Assembly (NCBI GenBank): GCA_029556615.1
Contig: JAKQDD010000176.1
Coordinates: 124,001 to 188,000 of the forward strand
Origin: Verrucomicrobiota bacterium
Lineage (GTDB): Bacteria; Verrucomicrobiota; Verrucomicrobiia; Limisphaerales; J093
Length of the DNA stretch: 64,000 bases
Reading direction: 5' to 3'
A program made the position numbers and the translations under genes. Of this stretch, positions 8,743 through 18,720 are shown one piece after another. The notes beneath the pieces are model-generated. The model saw only the letters and a program-made list of their open reading frames with translations, was not told the origin of the DNA and made no database searches. Each line of letters begins with the position of its first letter. The first letter of the stretch is position 1.

Positions 8743-10164
8743 CTACCGGACGGCTTCGTCCAGGACGCGGCCGTCGGGGCCGAGGAGGCGGACCACGAGG
8801 GCGAGGCGGCCATCGGCGTGGGTCGAACAACTGAGGCAGGGATCGAAGGCGCGGATGCCGGCCTCGACGCGATTGAGCATGGGCTCGGGGATGCTGGGGC
8901 CCTGGATGAAGTGGCGGGCGATTTGGGCGACGGTGCGGTTCATTGCCAGGTTATTCTGGCCGGTGGCGATGATGAGGTTCATGCGGCGGACGAGGCCATT
9001 TTCGTCGACCTCGTAGTGATGGAAGAGGGTGCCGCGGGGGGCTTCACTGACGCCGACGGCCTCGAGGCGATTGATGCCGGCGTCGGCGCGCAGGCGGGTC
9101 GACTGGAGCTCGGGATCATCGATCATCTTCTCGATATGCTCGACGGACGCGAGGATCTCGATGAGTCGGGCGTAGTGGTAGAGGAAGGAGGAAGTGACGG
9201 CGCCCCAGCCGAGGGTTTTGAAGAGACCGAGTTCCTCGTCGGCGAGGGGGGTGCCCATTTGTTTGGCGAGGTTGAGTCGGGCGAGGGGTCCGACGCGGTA
9301 GATGCCGCCGGGGTAACCGAGCGGTTTGTAATAGGGCGACTTGAGGTAGGAATGGGTCTCGACGTACTCGCCGATGAAGTGCGGGTAGCGGTTGGGATCG
9401 AGCTGATCGGCGATGACGTTGCCGCCGCCGTCGACGAACCGGAGTCGGCCGTCGTAGTGTTCCCAGGTGCCGTCTGCGGCGACGAGGCCGAGGAACAAGG
9501 ACGGGAAATTGCCGAAGACCTGGAGTTCGCGTTCGTGGGTTTTGAGGAGCTTCTTGAACGTGGCCAGGGCGAGGAGGGCGGTGGCTTTGGCCTCGGGGAT
9601 GCGGGATTTGATCTGGTCGCGGCCGGCGTTATCGAGGGCGGTGCGGACGCCGCCGGGGACGGCCCAGGCGGGGTGGATTTTTCGGCCTCCGAGTCGTTCG
9701 ATGACCTCCTGGCCGAACTGGCGGAGCCGGATGCCGGCGCGGGCGAGGTTGGGGTCGGCGGCGACGAGGCCGAACACGTTACGTTTTTCGGGCGGGGTAT
9801 CCCAGCCCAGGATGAAGTCGGGCGCGCTCAAATGGAAGAAGCTGAGCGCATGGGACTGGATGATCTGGCCGAGGTTCATCATCCGGCGGAGCTTCTCGGC
9901 GGCCGGGGGGATATCGACGGCCAGGAGGGCGTCGCAGGTCTTGGCGGAGGCGAGGAGGTGGCTGACGGGGCAGATCCCGCAGATGCGGGGCGTCAGTCCG
10001 GGCATTTCCGAGAACGGGCGTTGTTCGCAGAATCGTTCAAAGCCGCGGAACTCGGTGACGTGGAACCGGGCATCGACGACATTGCCGGCGTCATCGAGGT
10101 GGATGGTGATTTTGGCGTGGCCCTCGATGCGGGTCACGGGGTCGATTCGAATCTGGCGGGCCAT
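8743..10164 (-). CDS. hoxH: Group 3d [NiFe] hydrogenase large subunit HoxH
   Basis: A 473-aa protein from the ATG at 10164 ([19 protein letters not shown], the typical N-terminus). It binds the NiFe(CN)2CO site through motif L1 [10 protein letters not shown] (Cys62, Cys65) and motif L2 DPCLSCSTH (Cys443, Cys446). The residues after His449 (24 aa) are the expected peptide removed by the maturation protease next door. With HoxY it forms the cytoplasmic hydrogenase module that exchanges electrons between H2 and the NAD-reducing diaphorase module. It is 13 bp downstream of hoxY. The group 3d assignment rests on the full hoxEFUYH gene order. Confidence 0.95.
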   Translation of the reverse strand: MARQIRIDPVTRIEGHAKITIHLDDAGNVVDARFHVTEFRGFERFCEQRPFSEMPGLTPRICGICPVSHLLASAKTCDALLAVDIPPAAEKLRRMMNLGQIIQSHALSFFHLSAPDFILGWDTPPEKRNVFGLVAADPNLARAGIRLRQFGQEVIERLGGRKIHPAWAVPGGVRTALDNAGRDQIKSRIPEAKATALLALATFKKLLKTHERELQVFGNFPSLFLGLVAADGTWEHYDGRLRFVDGGGNVIADQLDPNRYPHFIGEYVETHSYLKSPYYKPLGYPGGIYRVGPLARLNLAKQMGTPLADEELGLFKTLGWGAVTSSFLYHYARLIEILASVEHIEKMIDDPELQSTRLRADAGINRLEAVGVSEAPRGTLFHHYEVDENGLVRRMNLIIATGQNNLAMNRTVAQIARHFIQGPSIPEPMLNRVEAGIRAFDPCLSCSTHADGRLALVVRLLGPDGRVLDEAVR

Positions 10165-10177
10165 AGCGAGCGTGCGA

Positions 10178-10720
10178 TCAGCCGAAGCGGAGGTTATCGC
10201 CGGTGAGCTGGGGGGCCTGTCCGGCGAGCAGGGGTTCGAGGAACGCCCTGATCCGGGGGGCCGGAGGGGGGCATCCGGGGAGGTGGAAATCGACGGGCAC
10301 GACCTTGTGCACGGGGTAGACCTGTTCGAGCAGTGGGGGGACGATCCCGTGTTCGTTGGGGATTCTGGGTCGGAGATTGGCGGGGTCGAGGTAGGAACGT
10401 TCCAGGATGACGTTGGCGTCGCCGATGGGGTTACGGAGGGCGGTGACATTGCCGGTCACGGCGCAGTCTCCGAACGAGACGAGGAGGCGGGTCCGGCGCC
10501 GGACGAGGAGGATCTGTTCGAGGTTATCCTCGTTGGCGACGGCTCCTTCGACGAGGCAGACGTCGACGTTTTCCGGGTAGTCCTTACGATCCATGATGGG
10601 GCTATAGACGACGTCGGCGATCTGGTTGAGCTCGATCAACCATTCATCGAGATCGAGGAACGACATGTGACAGCCGGAGCATCCGGCGAGCCAGACGGTG
10701 GCGAGTCTCACACGATCCAT
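10178..10720 (-). CDS. hoxY: Hydrogenase small subunit HoxY
   Basis: A 180-aa protein, the short form of small subunit that carries only the proximal [4Fe-4S] cluster. The likely ligands are Cys14 and Cys17 ([13 protein letters not shown]), Cys86 ([10 protein letters not shown]) and Cys150 (LPGCPPP). There is no Tat signal, which fits a cytoplasmic soluble enzyme. The start overlaps the end of hoxU by 13 bp, implying coupled translation. It passes electrons from HoxH to the HoxU/HoxF iron-sulfur chain. Confidence 0.94.
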   Translation of the reverse strand: MDRVRLATVWLAGCSGCHMSFLDLDEWLIELNQIADVVYSPIMDRKDYPENVDVCLVEGAVANEDNLEQILLVRRRTRLLVSFGDCAVTGNVTALRNPIGDANVILERSYLDPANLRPRIPNEHGIVPPLLEQVYPVHKVVPVDFHLPGCPPPAPRIRAFLEPLLAGQAPQLTGDNLRFG

Positions 10721-11424
10721 TGTTTCTTCTCCCTTGCGGTGACGATGTATTCGAGGCGGGTGCGGTCGCGGGTCATTTCCGCGACGGTGGAGCCCTTATG
10801 GAAGAGGGCGCCGGTGGGGCAGGCCTGGACGCACTTGCCGCACGAGGTGCAGGTTTCGGCCTGGCCCCAGGGCAGGTTGAGGTCGGTAATGATCCGCGAG
10901 GGGGCGCCCCGGCCGGCGACGCTCTTGGTGCCGGCGGCTTCGATGTACCAGCAAACGCGGACGCAGCGGGTGCAGAGGATGCACCGGTTGTGGTCCATGC
11001 CGAACATGCGGTGGGTGATATCGACCTCGTACTTGGGGAAGAGGTATTCGAACCGGACGTGGTCCATGCCCTGGGTTTGGGCGAGGGCCTGGAGTTCGCA
11101 ATGGCCGTTCGAGACGCAGACTGCGCAGACGTGGTTGCGCTCGGCGAAGAGCAGTTCGAGGATCATCCGGCGGTAGTGTCGGAGCCGGGGTGTATCGGTG
11201 CGGACCTCCATGCCTTCGACCACCTTGGTGACGCAGGCGGGCATGAGCTTGGGGGAGCCGACGACCTCGACCAGGCAGAGCCGGCAGGCGCCGACGTCGG
11301 ACACGCCATCCAGATGGCAAAGAGTCGGGATGCGAATGCCGGCGTCGGTGGCGGCATCCAGCACCGTCTGTTCCTCGGCGGCGCTGACCAACATGCCGTC
11401 GATTGTGAGGGTTTTGACCGCCAT
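10708..11424 (-). CDS. hoxU: NAD-reducing hydrogenase subunit HoxU (NuoG-N-terminal-like)
   Basis: A 238-aa iron-sulfur relay subunit. The ligands read in order. An N-terminal [2Fe-2S] ferredoxin fold has Cys36, 47, 50 and 64. A His-Cys3 [4Fe-4S] site has His98, Cys100, 103 and 109. Two classical [4Fe-4S] motifs follow, [11 protein letters not shown] (148, 151, 154, 158) and [12 protein letters not shown] (192, 195, 198, 202). This is the full HoxU/NuoG-N set with no long molybdopterin-like extension. It links HoxF to HoxY. It is 21 bp downstream of hoxF. Confidence 0.95.
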   Translation of the reverse strand: MAVKTLTIDGMLVSAAEEQTVLDAATDAGIRIPTLCHLDGVSDVGACRLCLVEVVGSPKLMPACVTKVVEGMEVRTDTPRLRHYRRMILELLFAERNHVCAVCVSNGHCELQALAQTQGMDHVRFEYLFPKYEVDITHRMFGMDHNRCILCTRCVRVCWYIEAAGTKSVAGRGAPSRIITDLNLPWGQAETCTSCGKCVQACPTGALFHKGSTVAEMTRDRTRLEYIVTAREKKQWIV

Positions 11425-11445
11425 GGCAGGGTTCCTTTCGGGGAT

Positions 11446-13104
11446 TTAGGCCGCGGGGGTGGACGGCGCCGCGGGGGTGGGGGCGGGGGCTTCGGGACGG
11501 CGTGCGGTGGGAGGTTCGGGTTGGAGGAGGTCCTCGTATTCGCGGCGGAAGAACCGCAGGGTACTCAGGACCGGGTTGGGAGACGTCTGGCCGAGGCCGC
11601 AGAGGCTTGTACTCTTGACGAGGTCACACAGCTCCTCGAGCTGGGCCAAGTCGCGGGCGGTGGCCTTTCGGCCGAGGAGCTTGGTCAGCAGGCGGTACAT
11701 CTGCACGGTACCGGCCCGGCAGGGGACGCACTTTCCGCACGATTCATCCATGCAGAACTCCATGAAGAACCGGGCGACGTCGACCATGTTAGTACTTTGG
11801 TCCATGACGATCATGCCGCCGGAGCCCATGATCGAGCCGAGCCGAAGGAGGGATTCGTAGTCGACGGGCGTATCGAGTTCGGAGGCGGGGATGCAGCCGC
11901 CGGAGGGGCCGCCGGTCTGGACGGCTTTGACCTGATTTCCCTCGGGGGCGCCCCCGCCCATTTCCTCGACGATGGCGCGGAGCGTGGTGCCCATGGGGAC
12001 CTCGATGAGGCCGGTGCGGTTAATTTTGCCGGCGAGGGCGAAGACCTTGGTGCCTTTGCTTTTTTCGGTGCCGATGGCGGCGAACCACTCGGCGCCTTTG
12101 CGGGCGATGGCGGGGACGTTGGCGTAGGTCTCGACGTTGTTGATGAGGGTGGGGCAGCCCCACAGGCCGCTCTCGGCCGGGAAGGGGGGGCGCGGCCGCG
12201 GGGAGCCGCGCTTGCCCTCGACGGAGGCCATGAGGGCGGTCTCTTCGCCGCAGACGAACGCGCCGGCGCCTATCCGGATATCGACACTGAAACTGAAGGA
12301 GGACTCGAAGACGCCGCTGCCGAGGATGCCGAGGTGTTTGGCTTGGCGGATGGCGGCCTGGAGGCGGCTGATGGCGAGCGGGTACTCGGCGCGGACGTAG
12401 ATGTAGCCTTGATCGGCGCCGACGGCGTACGCGGCGATGGCCATGCCTTCGAGGACGCGGTGGGGATCGCTTTCGAGGACGCTGCGATCCATGAACGCGC
12501 CCGGGTCGCCCTCGTCGGCATTGCAGACGACGTATTTCTTGGCGGCCTGGGTTTTGGCGACGGTGGCCCACTTCAAGCCGGTTGGGTAGCCGGCGCCGCC
12601 GCGGCCGCGCAGGCCGCTTTGGACCATCAGATCGACGACCTGCTTGGCTTCGAGCTCCATGAGAACCTCATGCAAGCCCAGGTAGCCGTCCGCGGCGATG
12701 TAGGATTCGATCCGTTCGGGATCGATGAGGCCGCTGTTTTCGAGAACGATCGAGAGTTGCCGGGTGAAGAACGGATGGTTGAGGTCGCCGCGGGCGATCG
12801 GGGCGACGCCGTCGGGGAGGGCGGCGACGATGGCCGGGGCGCTTTCCGGGCTGACCTTCTGGTAGAGGATCCCGGGCGGGTCCACCGCAACGAGTGGTCC
12901 CTCGCAGCAGAGGCGCATGCAGCCGACGCCGCGGACTTCGACCTGGCTTTCGAGGCCGGCGGCTTTGACGGCCTGATCGAGGGCGTCTTTGACCGCCTGG
13001 CCGTTGGACGAGAGGCAGCCGGCCGCCATGCAGCAGCGGATGCAGGTGGGCTTTCGGGCCGCGAGTTCCTTCTCCTTGACTTCGAGCAGATCAGCGAGGT
13101 CCAT
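11446..13104 (-). CDS. hoxF: NAD-reducing hydrogenase diaphorase subunit HoxF (NuoF-like)
   Basis: A 552-aa flavoprotein that transfers electrons to or from NAD(H). The N-terminal thioredoxin-like [2Fe-2S] region has Cys clusters at 21-30 and 62-67. The FMN/NADH-binding motif GRGGAGYP is at about 167-174, followed by the [13 protein letters not shown] segment. An SLBB-like stretch lies at about 360-410. The C-terminal [4Fe-4S] site is SCGKCVPC (456, 459, 462) plus Cys502. The Pro/Ala-rich tail is variable. The start overlaps hoxE by 14 bp. The N-terminal ferredoxin extension is typical of HoxF and other bacterial NuoF homologues of soluble hydrogenases. Confidence 0.95.
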   Translation of the reverse strand: MDLADLLEVKEKELAARKPTCIRCCMAAGCLSSNGQAVKDALDQAVKAAGLESQVEVRGVGCMRLCCEGPLVAVDPPGILYQKVSPESAPAIVAALPDGVAPIARGDLNHPFFTRQLSIVLENSGLIDPERIESYIAADGYLGLHEVLMELEAKQVVDLMVQSGLRGRGGAGYPTGLKWATVAKTQAAKKYVVCNADEGDPGAFMDRSVLESDPHRVLEGMAIAAYAVGADQGYIYVRAEYPLAISRLQAAIRQAKHLGILGSGVFESSFSFSVDIRIGAGAFVCGEETALMASVEGKRGSPRPRPPFPAESGLWGCPTLINNVETYANVPAIARKGAEWFAAIGTEKSKGTKVFALAGKINRTGLIEVPMGTTLRAIVEEMGGGAPEGNQVKAVQTGGPSGGCIPASELDTPVDYESLLRLGSIMGSGGMIVMDQSTNMVDVARFFMEFCMDESCGKCVPCRAGTVQMYRLLTKLLGRKATARDLAQLEELCDLVKSTSLCGLGQTSPNPVLSTLRFFRREYEDLLQPEPPTARRPEAPAPTPAAPSTPAA

Positions 13105-13624
13105 GGGTCCATCCTTTCACGTGCTCGAGGGCGGTCTCCGGCGTTTGGTGGGCGGTGACGGTGCCGTCGTAGACGACGGCGGGGGCGATGCCGCACGTCC
13201 CGATGCAACGCGCTGTGATCAGGGACATGCGGCCGTCCGGGGTGGTTTCGCCCGGTTTGATTCCGGCGTGTTGCTCGATGGCGGCCAGGACGCGATCGGC
13301 GCCCTTCACGTAGCAGGCGGTGCCCATGCAGACGACGCACGTATGCTCGCCTTTGGGTTTGAGCGTGAACAGGTGGTAGAACGTGGCGACGCCGTAGACC
13401 CGGCTGGGGGGGAGCCGCAGCTGTTGGGCGATATACACGAGCAGGGGATTGTCGAGGTACCCGAACAACTCCTGGGCCTTATGCAGCACCTCGATCAGGG
13501 TGTCCTGCTTGTGCTGATGTCGCTTGATGAAGACATCAAGGATCTTCAGCCGCTTGTCCCCAGCCGGCGGTGCCGGCGATGGGGTCGGAGTTGCTTCCTT
13601 CGGTGGGGCTACAGTGGGCTCCAT
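13091..13624 (-). CDS. hoxE: NAD-reducing hydrogenase subunit HoxE (NuoE-like)
   Basis: A 177-aa thioredoxin-like [2Fe-2S] protein. The ATG at 13624 is preferred over the upstream one at 13681 because GGAG lies 9 bases before it and the extra residues are unconserved. Ligands are Cys99 and Cys104 ([11 protein letters not shown]) and Cys140 and Cys144 ([10 protein letters not shown]). It is the first gene of hoxEFUYHW. Presence of hoxE makes the enzyme the pentameric HoxEFUYH type known from cyanobacteria and some other bacteria. No hyp maturation genes are in the window, so HypA-F must be encoded elsewhere. The promoter should lie in the 209-bp divergent gap before the rhomboid gene. Confidence 0.93.
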   Translation of the reverse strand: MEPTVAPPKEATPTPSPAPPAGDKRLKILDVFIKRHQHKQDTLIEVLHKAQELFGYLDNPLLVYIAQQLRLPPSRVYGVATFYHLFTLKPKGEHTCVVCMGTACYVKGADRVLAAIEQHAGIKPGETTPDGRMSLITARCIGTCGIAPAVVYDGTVTAHQTPETALEHVKGWTHGPR

Positions 13625-13833
13625 AGTCACGCGCTCCAGATCGTGAAGCGCGCCGGGTCTGGCTCGCCGGACCTGCCGCACTCACGACGGCCGGCACTCT
13701 AGGAATCCGGGGGGTGTGGTACTCCACGGATATTGGCATTCACTGGTCGTCTTTTGACGGGGCGGGAGGGTCGTGCCTGTGCGCGGTGGTTTGCGTTTCG
13801 CGGTGCTTTTCGTAAGCTGGGGTTGCGTTGCGC

Positions 13834-14742
13834 ATGAACGAGTCGGCCATCATGGATCGGCATCCCATGGTTTGCCTCCGGGTTCGGAGTGAGCGGCAGG
13901 CGATGGATTGGAGTCTGGCATTGGCGAGCCAGGGGATTGAAGTGATACTGGACCGGGGACCGGGCTCATCGGGCTGGGTGCTGTGGCTGGAGCCCGAGGA
14001 TCACGGGCGGGCGCTGGGGGTGATTCGGCAGTATTGTCGGGAGAACCGGGGTTGGCCGTGGCAGCGGGAGCTCTTCTGGCCGGGGGCGCTGTTTCACTGG
14101 GGGGCGTTGCTTTGGTGTTGGTTGTTGGTGGTGGTGCATTGGCTGGCCGAGGCGGGGTCGGGTCGGGTCGAGGCGTTGGGGACGATGGCGAGCGCGGCTT
14201 TTGCCGGGGGGGAATGGTGGCGATTGATCACGGCTGTGGGGTTGCACGCGGATGTGGCGCATTTAGCGGCGAACGCGGCGACGGGGATGGTGGTCTTCGG
14301 GCTGGCGATGGCGCGGTTTGGGGCTGGCTGGGCGATGCTGGCGGGTTTGGTGGCGGGGGCGGTGGGGAATTGGGCGCGGTGGGGGGTGCATTCGGGGCCG
14401 TACGTGGGGCTGGGGGCATCGGGGATGGTGATGGGTGGCTTGGGGTTGTTGGCGGCGCAGATGGTGTTTTTGCTATGGGAGGAGCGGCGTGCGTTTCGCC
14501 AGGTTGCATCCGGGGTGTTAGGCGGGGTGTTGTTATTTGTGCTGGTGGGGTTGAATCCTGCGAGCGACGTGGTGGCGCACACTGCGGGGTTTGGGGTGGG
14601 TTTGGTCGAGGGGGTGCTCTTGGGGCGGTTGCAGGCGGGGGGCAGGTTGGGTGGGCGGTGGGATCGGATTGCCGGGGTGACGGCGATCGGCTTATATGCC
14701 GGGGCGTGGGTGTTGGCGGTAGCGGTTGGGGGAGCGAGATGA
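13834..14742 (+). CDS. Rhomboid-family intramembrane serine protease
   Basis: A 302-aa protein from ATG 13834 (a TTG 6 bp upstream is the track start). The N-terminal soluble domain of about 75 residues resembles the cytoplasmic regions found on bacterial rhomboids. Six or seven membrane segments follow. The catalytic dyad is visible: Ser196 in GASGMV (GxSG) and His249 in VAHTAGFGVG. The conserved loop WWRLITAVGLHADVAHLAAN lies in TM1-2. Substrates are unknown. It precedes, in the same direction, a C39-like peptidase (6-bp gap) and a PGPGW protein, forming a small probable operon. Confidence 0.9.
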   Translation: MNESAIMDRHPMVCLRVRSERQAMDWSLALASQGIEVILDRGPGSSGWVLWLEPEDHGRALGVIRQYCRENRGWPWQRELFWPGALFHWGALLWCWLLVVVHWLAEAGSGRVEALGTMASAAFAGGEWWRLITAVGLHADVAHLAANAATGMVVFGLAMARFGAGWAMLAGLVAGAVGNWARWGVHSGPYVGLGASGMVMGGLGLLAAQMVFLLWEERRAFRQVASGVLGGVLLFVLVGLNPASDVVAHTAGFGVGLVEGVLLGRLQAGGRLGGRWDRIAGVTAIGLYAGAWVLAVAVGGAR

Positions 14743-14748
14743 GGTGAC

Positions 14749-15846
14749 ATGCGACATCGAGATTGGATTTGGCTTGCGGCGTGTTTCTGGGGGTGCACCG
14801 AGGCCGGGGTTTGGCCGGTGGACCACGACGGGCGTCAGTTTCTGGGGTGGACAGACTTGAGCGACTGGCATCGGAGCGGGGGCGTGACGGAAGCGAAGCA
14901 AGTGCTCGAGTCACCGGTGATTCCGACGGCTGTGCGGTGGGACGAGTTGGTGGCCTCGTGGAATGCGGATGCGCCGCCGGGGACGGCGGTACGGATCGAG
15001 GTGCAACCGGTTCATTATCCGGGGACGGACGCGCGGTATTACTGCCTGGGGCAATGGTCGGTGGACAACCGGCGGGTGGCGCGGGAGAGCGTGGCGGGGC
15101 AGAAGGACGTGGACGGCGAGGTGGCGACGGACACGCTGGTTTTGAAGCGGCCGGCGAAGGCTTTTCGGGTGCGGTTGACGTTGACGGGGCATCCGGAGGT
15201 GCGACAGCCGCGGCTCGAGTTCTTTGGGGTTTCGGTTGTGGAACGTGGGAAGGGGCCGGGGAATTACGCGCCGGAGCGTGCGGCGTGGGGGCGGGTTCTG
15301 CGGGTGCCGATCCGATCGCAAGTGGACTATCCGGAGGGGGTGAATGCGTGGTGCAGTCCGACGAGTGTGTCGATGGTTCTGGCGTACTGGGCGGCGGAGG
15401 AGAAGCGGCCGGACTGGGACTGGCCGGTGCCGGCGGTGGCGGCTGGGGTCTATGATCGGACGTGGGTGGGGACGGGCAACTGGTCATTCAACGTGGCTTT
15501 TGCGGGATCGATCCCTGGGATTCGGGCGTATGCAGTCCGGTGGGCGGACGTGGCTGAGATCGAGGCCTGGGTAGCGCGGGGAGTACCGGTGGTGGCCTCG
15601 GTCTGTTACGACCTGCTGCGGGGGCGTCCGAGTACCGGGGAGAGCGGGCACTTGGTGGTTTGCGTTGGGTTTACGGACTGCGGGGATGTGATCCTGAACG
15701 ATCCCGGGACGCGGCAGGTTCCGAGGCGGACGGTCTCGAGGGCGGATTTCATCCGGGCCTGGGCGACGTCACGAAACACGGTGTACGTGATCCATCCCGA
15801 AACGTGGAAGACACCGGCGAATCGGCGCCGGCATTGGCATGGGTGA
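14749..15846 (+). CDS. Secreted C39-like cysteine peptidase
   Basis: A 365-aa protein with an N-terminal hydrophobic segment (WIWLAACFWG). The first 190 residues form a beta-rich, carbohydrate-binding-like region. The papain-like C39 domain covers about 190-350: Cys202 in NAWCSPTSVSMVLAYW, His301 in SGHLVVCVGF and Asp318 in ILNDPG form the expected triad. Free-standing proteins of this Peptidase_C39_2 kind are exported and have undefined targets, unlike bacteriocin-processing C39 domains on ABC exporters. It follows the rhomboid gene by 6 bp and overlaps the next gene by 8 bp. Confidence 0.85.
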   Translation: MRHRDWIWLAACFWGCTEAGVWPVDHDGRQFLGWTDLSDWHRSGGVTEAKQVLESPVIPTAVRWDELVASWNADAPPGTAVRIEVQPVHYPGTDARYYCLGQWSVDNRRVARESVAGQKDVDGEVATDTLVLKRPAKAFRVRLTLTGHPEVRQPRLEFFGVSVVERGKGPGNYAPERAAWGRVLRVPIRSQVDYPEGVNAWCSPTSVSMVLAYWAAEEKRPDWDWPVPAVAAGVYDRTWVGTGNWSFNVAFAGSIPGIRAYAVRWADVAEIEAWVARGVPVVASVCYDLLRGRPSTGESGHLVVCVGFTDCGDVILNDPGTRQVPRRTVSRADFIRAWATSRNTVYVIHPETWKTPANRRRHWHG

Positions 15847-16267
15847 CGAAAGGGAAAGAGGGAAGATGGAGTTGGGTCCTGTCGGAGACGAGGCGGGGGA
15901 CGAGGGGTTGGTGCGGGGGTTGCCGGAGGACGTCTGGCGGAATGTGCGTCGGCTGTTTGTGGCGGTGGCGGGTGGGACGGTGTTATTGATTGGGGTGGCA
16001 ATGCTGGTGTTGCCGGGGCCGGCGGTGCTGGTGATTCCGGCGGGGCTGGCGATTCTGGCGACGGAGTTTCTTTGGGCCCGGCGGTGGTTGCGTCGCGCGA
16101 AAGCGATGTTTGACAAGGCGCGGCAGAGCGCGAAGGCTGCCGGCGACGACGGGGTGGCAGGCTTCGAGGGCGCGGCGCAGCAAACCGGCCCCTCCTGGTG
16201 GAGGCGGTTTCGGAGGCGGCGCCCGCGGAAGACGACTGCCGCCGCGGGGGCTGACCGCGGCGGGTGA
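15839..16267 (+). CDS. PGPGW-family small membrane protein
   Basis: A 142-aa protein with one or two adjacent hydrophobic segments (about residues 40-80) containing LVLPGPAVLVIPAGLAILATEF, followed by an Arg-rich cytoplasmic segment (ARRWLRRAK). This is the signature of the PGPGW transmembrane family, whose function is unknown. The C-terminal third is Arg/Ala-rich and poorly conserved. The start overlaps the peptidase gene by 8 bp; a later Met (MELGPVG, residue 10) is an alternative. Its role beside two peptidases is unclear. Confidence 0.75.
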   Translation: MGDERERGKMELGPVGDEAGDEGLVRGLPEDVWRNVRRLFVAVAGGTVLLIGVAMLVLPGPAVLVIPAGLAILATEFLWARRWLRRAKAMFDKARQSAKAAGDDGVAGFEGAAQQTGPSWWRRFRRRRPRKTTAAAGADRGG

Positions 16268-16333
16268 ATGCCGCCCTCACCGAGGGGGGCTACGGCATGT
16301 CATCGCCGATCAGGCGGAGATGCGGGAGCGGGG

Positions 16334-17194
16334 TCAGCACTTGCCCCAGCGGCGCATGACCTCGAGGGTTTTCTCGACGCTGATGAGGGGCGGGTAGGCG
16401 TCGCTTTCGTACTCGACGATATACCACTCGGTATTGCCGATGGTTTCGCAGAGCCTGAAGATGTCGGGCCAGGGCAACTCGTCATCGCCGAGGAGCGCGT
16501 TGGGTTTGCTCTTCGAGAAGGGCTTGATATGGACGGTGGCGGCGCGGCCCGGGTAGCGCTTGAGGTAGACCGTGGCGTCGCCGCCGCCGTGCATGGCGTT
16601 GCCGGTGTCGAATTGCATGACGACGTCTTTCCTCGTATTGCCGAAGAAGGTGTCCCAGGGCAATTCGCCATCGAGCGGGTGGAACTCGGTGGTATGGTTG
16701 TGGTAACCGACGCGCATGCCGTGGGGTTTCACCTTCTCGGCGATCTCGTTGAAGAGGCGTGCGGTATTGAGCCAGGCTTGGCGGCTCGAGGTGTGTTTCG
16801 CGTCGAGACCCGGCACGATGAGGAACCGGTTGCCGAGCGTCTGGTTGAACTCGATTGTTTGGGGGAGGTTGTCGCCGAGGAGCGTGTCGAGGCCGATGTG
16901 GGTGCCGCAGCAGACGACGCCCACATCATCCAGGAGTCTGCGGAGCGTTTTGGCGTCGCGGCCGTGGTAGCCTGCGAATTCGACGCCGCGGTAGCCCATG
17001 CGGGCCACGGCGGTGACGGTCTTGACGAGGTCTTTGGCGCAGTCCTCGCGAACCGAGTAGAGCTGGAGGCCGACCGGGATTTTCTTGTCCTTGCCGGCTG
17101 AGGCGCAACTGGCCGGCAATCCGGCGGCGCAGGCGAGGAGGGTTCCGGTGCTGAGTCGGAGGAAGTCGCGTTTCGACAGAGATGCCCTATGCAT
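16334..17194 (-). CDS. Exported sugar phosphate isomerase/epimerase-like TIM barrel
   Basis: A 286-aa protein with a twin-arginine-like signal (SKRDFLRLSTGTLLACAAGL; KR in place of RR) and a Cys that could act as lipobox (LPASCAS). The mature part is a xylose-isomerase-like/AP-endonuclease-2 barrel: VGLQLYSVREDC at the start, YHNHTTEF and QFDTGNAMHGG for metal binding, and VEYESD near the end. In Verrucomicrobia such exported barrels often pair with Gfo/Idh oxidoreductases in sugar catabolism. None is adjacent here; one is at 23081. The substrate is unknown. Confidence 0.85.
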   Translation of the reverse strand: MHRASLSKRDFLRLSTGTLLACAAGLPASCASAGKDKKIPVGLQLYSVREDCAKDLVKTVTAVARMGYRGVEFAGYHGRDAKTLRRLLDDVGVVCCGTHIGLDTLLGDNLPQTIEFNQTLGNRFLIVPGLDAKHTSSRQAWLNTARLFNEIAEKVKPHGMRVGYHNHTTEFHPLDGELPWDTFFGNTRKDVVMQFDTGNAMHGGGDATVYLKRYPGRAATVHIKPFSKSKPNALLGDDELPWPDIFRLCETIGNTEWYIVEYESDAYPPLISVEKTLEVMRRWGKC

Positions 17195-17457
17195 GGCTTT
17201 CCCTTATCGTTTGGTGGCGGGTTCGTCAAATGGGAAGTGGGCCCCCGGTCCTCGCCTAACGCCTGGGGCTCGAATGTGCGCCATCGGCTCCTGGTGGGTT
17301 TTGGCCTTGATCGGCCCGTGCGGTGTCGGCTCCGGGGGGCTGGTAACTGCCTTGTATCGGGAGGCCAAAGGAATTGAGGACCAGGGAGTGGGGAAGAATT
17401 CCATTGAAAAGCGGGGCGGTTTTCCCAAGACTCCAACAAATTGACGACAGGACCAAC

Positions 17458-18408
17458 ATGAGATCGATTCAGTATGCGCTGGCGGTGGTGGTGGGTTTAG
17501 CAGGCTGGGCGGCCCTCGGGGCGGACGGCGGGGAGTTGACAGAGCCGAAGCAGAAATTCGCCTATGGGATTGGAATGAGTCTGGGGAACAACCTGAAGCG
17601 CTCGGGGATCGCGGCCGACCAGGTGGACGTCGATTCATTCGTCCGGGGGTTGAGAGACGTGCTGGCGGGGAATCCGCCGGCGCTGAGCGAGGCGGACGCC
17701 CGGACGGCCATCACAGAATTCCAGGCCCAGGCGCGAACCCAGTTGGGGGAGAAGAACAAGACGGCGGGCCAGGCGTTTTTGGCGGAGAACAAGACCAAGG
17801 AAGGGGTCAAGGTGTTGCCGGTGACGCTGCCCACGGGCCAGACGGCTGAGCTGCAATACAAAGTGCTCACCGAAGGCAAGGGGGACTCGCCCAAGGCCAA
17901 CGACACGGTCACGGTGAACTACCGCGGCACGTTGATTGACGGCACCGAGTTTGACAGCAGCTACAAGCGGGGGCAACCGGCGACGTTCGGGGTGAGCGCG
18001 GTGATTCGGGGGTGGACGGAGGCGTTGCAGAAGATGGCGCCGGGTGCGAAGTGGCAGTTGTTCATTCCGCCGGAGCTGGCCTATGGCGAGCGCGGTTCGG
18101 GTGCCGGTGTGATCGGGCCGGGGGCGACTCTGCTGTTCGACGTCGAGCTGATCTCGGTGAAGCCGGCGCCCGCTGCGACCGCCTCTCCGGCGGGCGCGCA
18201 GCCGGTGACCAGCGACATCATCAAGGTGCCCTCGAAGGAGGAACTCGAGAAGGGGGCCAAGATCGAGGTGATCAAGGCGTCCGACGTCGAGAAGATCCGG
18301 CAGCAGGAAAAGGAGAAGGCCGAAAAGGCCAAGGCCAGAACGACTTCGGCTGCGCCGCCTCCGATGCCTCCGTCGCCGCCGCCGCCACCGGCGCCGAAGG
18401 AGAAGTGA
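17458..18408 (+). CDS. FKBP-type peptidyl-prolyl isomerase, Mip/FkpA-like
   Basis: A 316-aa protein from ATG 17458, where a signal peptide begins (MRSIQYALAVVVGLAG); the track start at 17374 is rejected. Residues about 30-135 are the helical FKBP_N dimerisation domain (KFAYGIGMSLGNNLKRSG). About 145-240 is the FKBP domain with VTVNYRGTLIDGTEFDSS, the ligand-site Trp (IRGWTEAL) and IPPELAYGERG. A charged helix (KEELEKGAKIEV...EKEKAEKAKAR) and a Pro-rich tail end the protein. It catalyses cis-trans prolyl isomerisation of exported proteins in the periplasm. Repeat A3 begins 3 bp after the stop. Confidence 0.93.
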   Translation: MRSIQYALAVVVGLAGWAALGADGGELTEPKQKFAYGIGMSLGNNLKRSGIAADQVDVDSFVRGLRDVLAGNPPALSEADARTAITEFQAQARTQLGEKNKTAGQAFLAENKTKEGVKVLPVTLPTGQTAELQYKVLTEGKGDSPKANDTVTVNYRGTLIDGTEFDSSYKRGQPATFGVSAVIRGWTEALQKMAPGAKWQLFIPPELAYGERGSGAGVIGPGATLLFDVELISVKPAPAATASPAGAQPVTSDIIKVPSKEELEKGAKIEVIKASDVEKIRQQEKEKAEKAKARTTSAAPPPMPPSPPPPPAPKEK

Positions 18409-18410
18409 TC

Positions 18411-18590
18411 CGAGAGTCCTCGACTTGTGGAACGCGCAGGCAACAAACCAAGTGGGTCCCTCCGGTTCCGGGCCTTTCCTTCTTCCGTCGAGGACTCTTC
18501 ATTAGCGAGGCGTGGAAGAAAGGTCCCGAAGAGGCAGGGAGGCTTCACCGGATCGCGGACTTCGGTAGGTCTGAGGCGGCGCCTCGCTAA
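18411..18590 (+). repeat. Repeat family A, full-length copy A3
   Basis: It runs from GAGAGTCCTCGACTTGTGG to GGCGGCGCCTCGCTAA. Arm 1 is GAGTCCTCGAC / GTCGAGGACTC and arm 2 is TTAGCGAGGCG / CGCCTCGCTAA, both perfect. The end-to-end spacing (176 bp) matches the other complete copies. It starts 3 bp after the FKBP stop codon and ends 52 bp before tRNA-Pro. Confidence 0.85.
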
Positions 18591-18642
18591 AAAACGGTTG
18601 CAATCGGGGAGCGACACGGGCATTTTCCTCAACGCTTTGGTT

Positions 18643-18720
18643 CGGGGCGTAGCGTAGCCTGGCTAGCGCGCTTGTTTCGGGTACAAGAGGTCGTGAGTTC
18701 GAATCTCACCGCCCCGACCA
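18643..18720 (+). tRNA. tRNA-Pro (anticodon CGG)
   Basis: A complete cloverleaf: acceptor arm CGGGGCG pairs perfectly with CGCCCCG. The anticodon stem is CTTGT/ACAAG with loop TTCGGGT, giving anticodon CGG at 18678-18680 (reads CCG). The T arm is GTGAG-TTCGAAT-CTCAC. The encoded 3' end is ACCA. C1-G72 is typical of tRNA-Pro. A 20-bp perfect inverted repeat begins right after the CCA. Confidence 0.96.

Noticed and set aside
10720-13158. 812-aa plus-strand ORF opposite hoxU/hoxF
   Set aside because: Antisense shadow with no domains; the minus strand encodes clear hydrogenase subunits.
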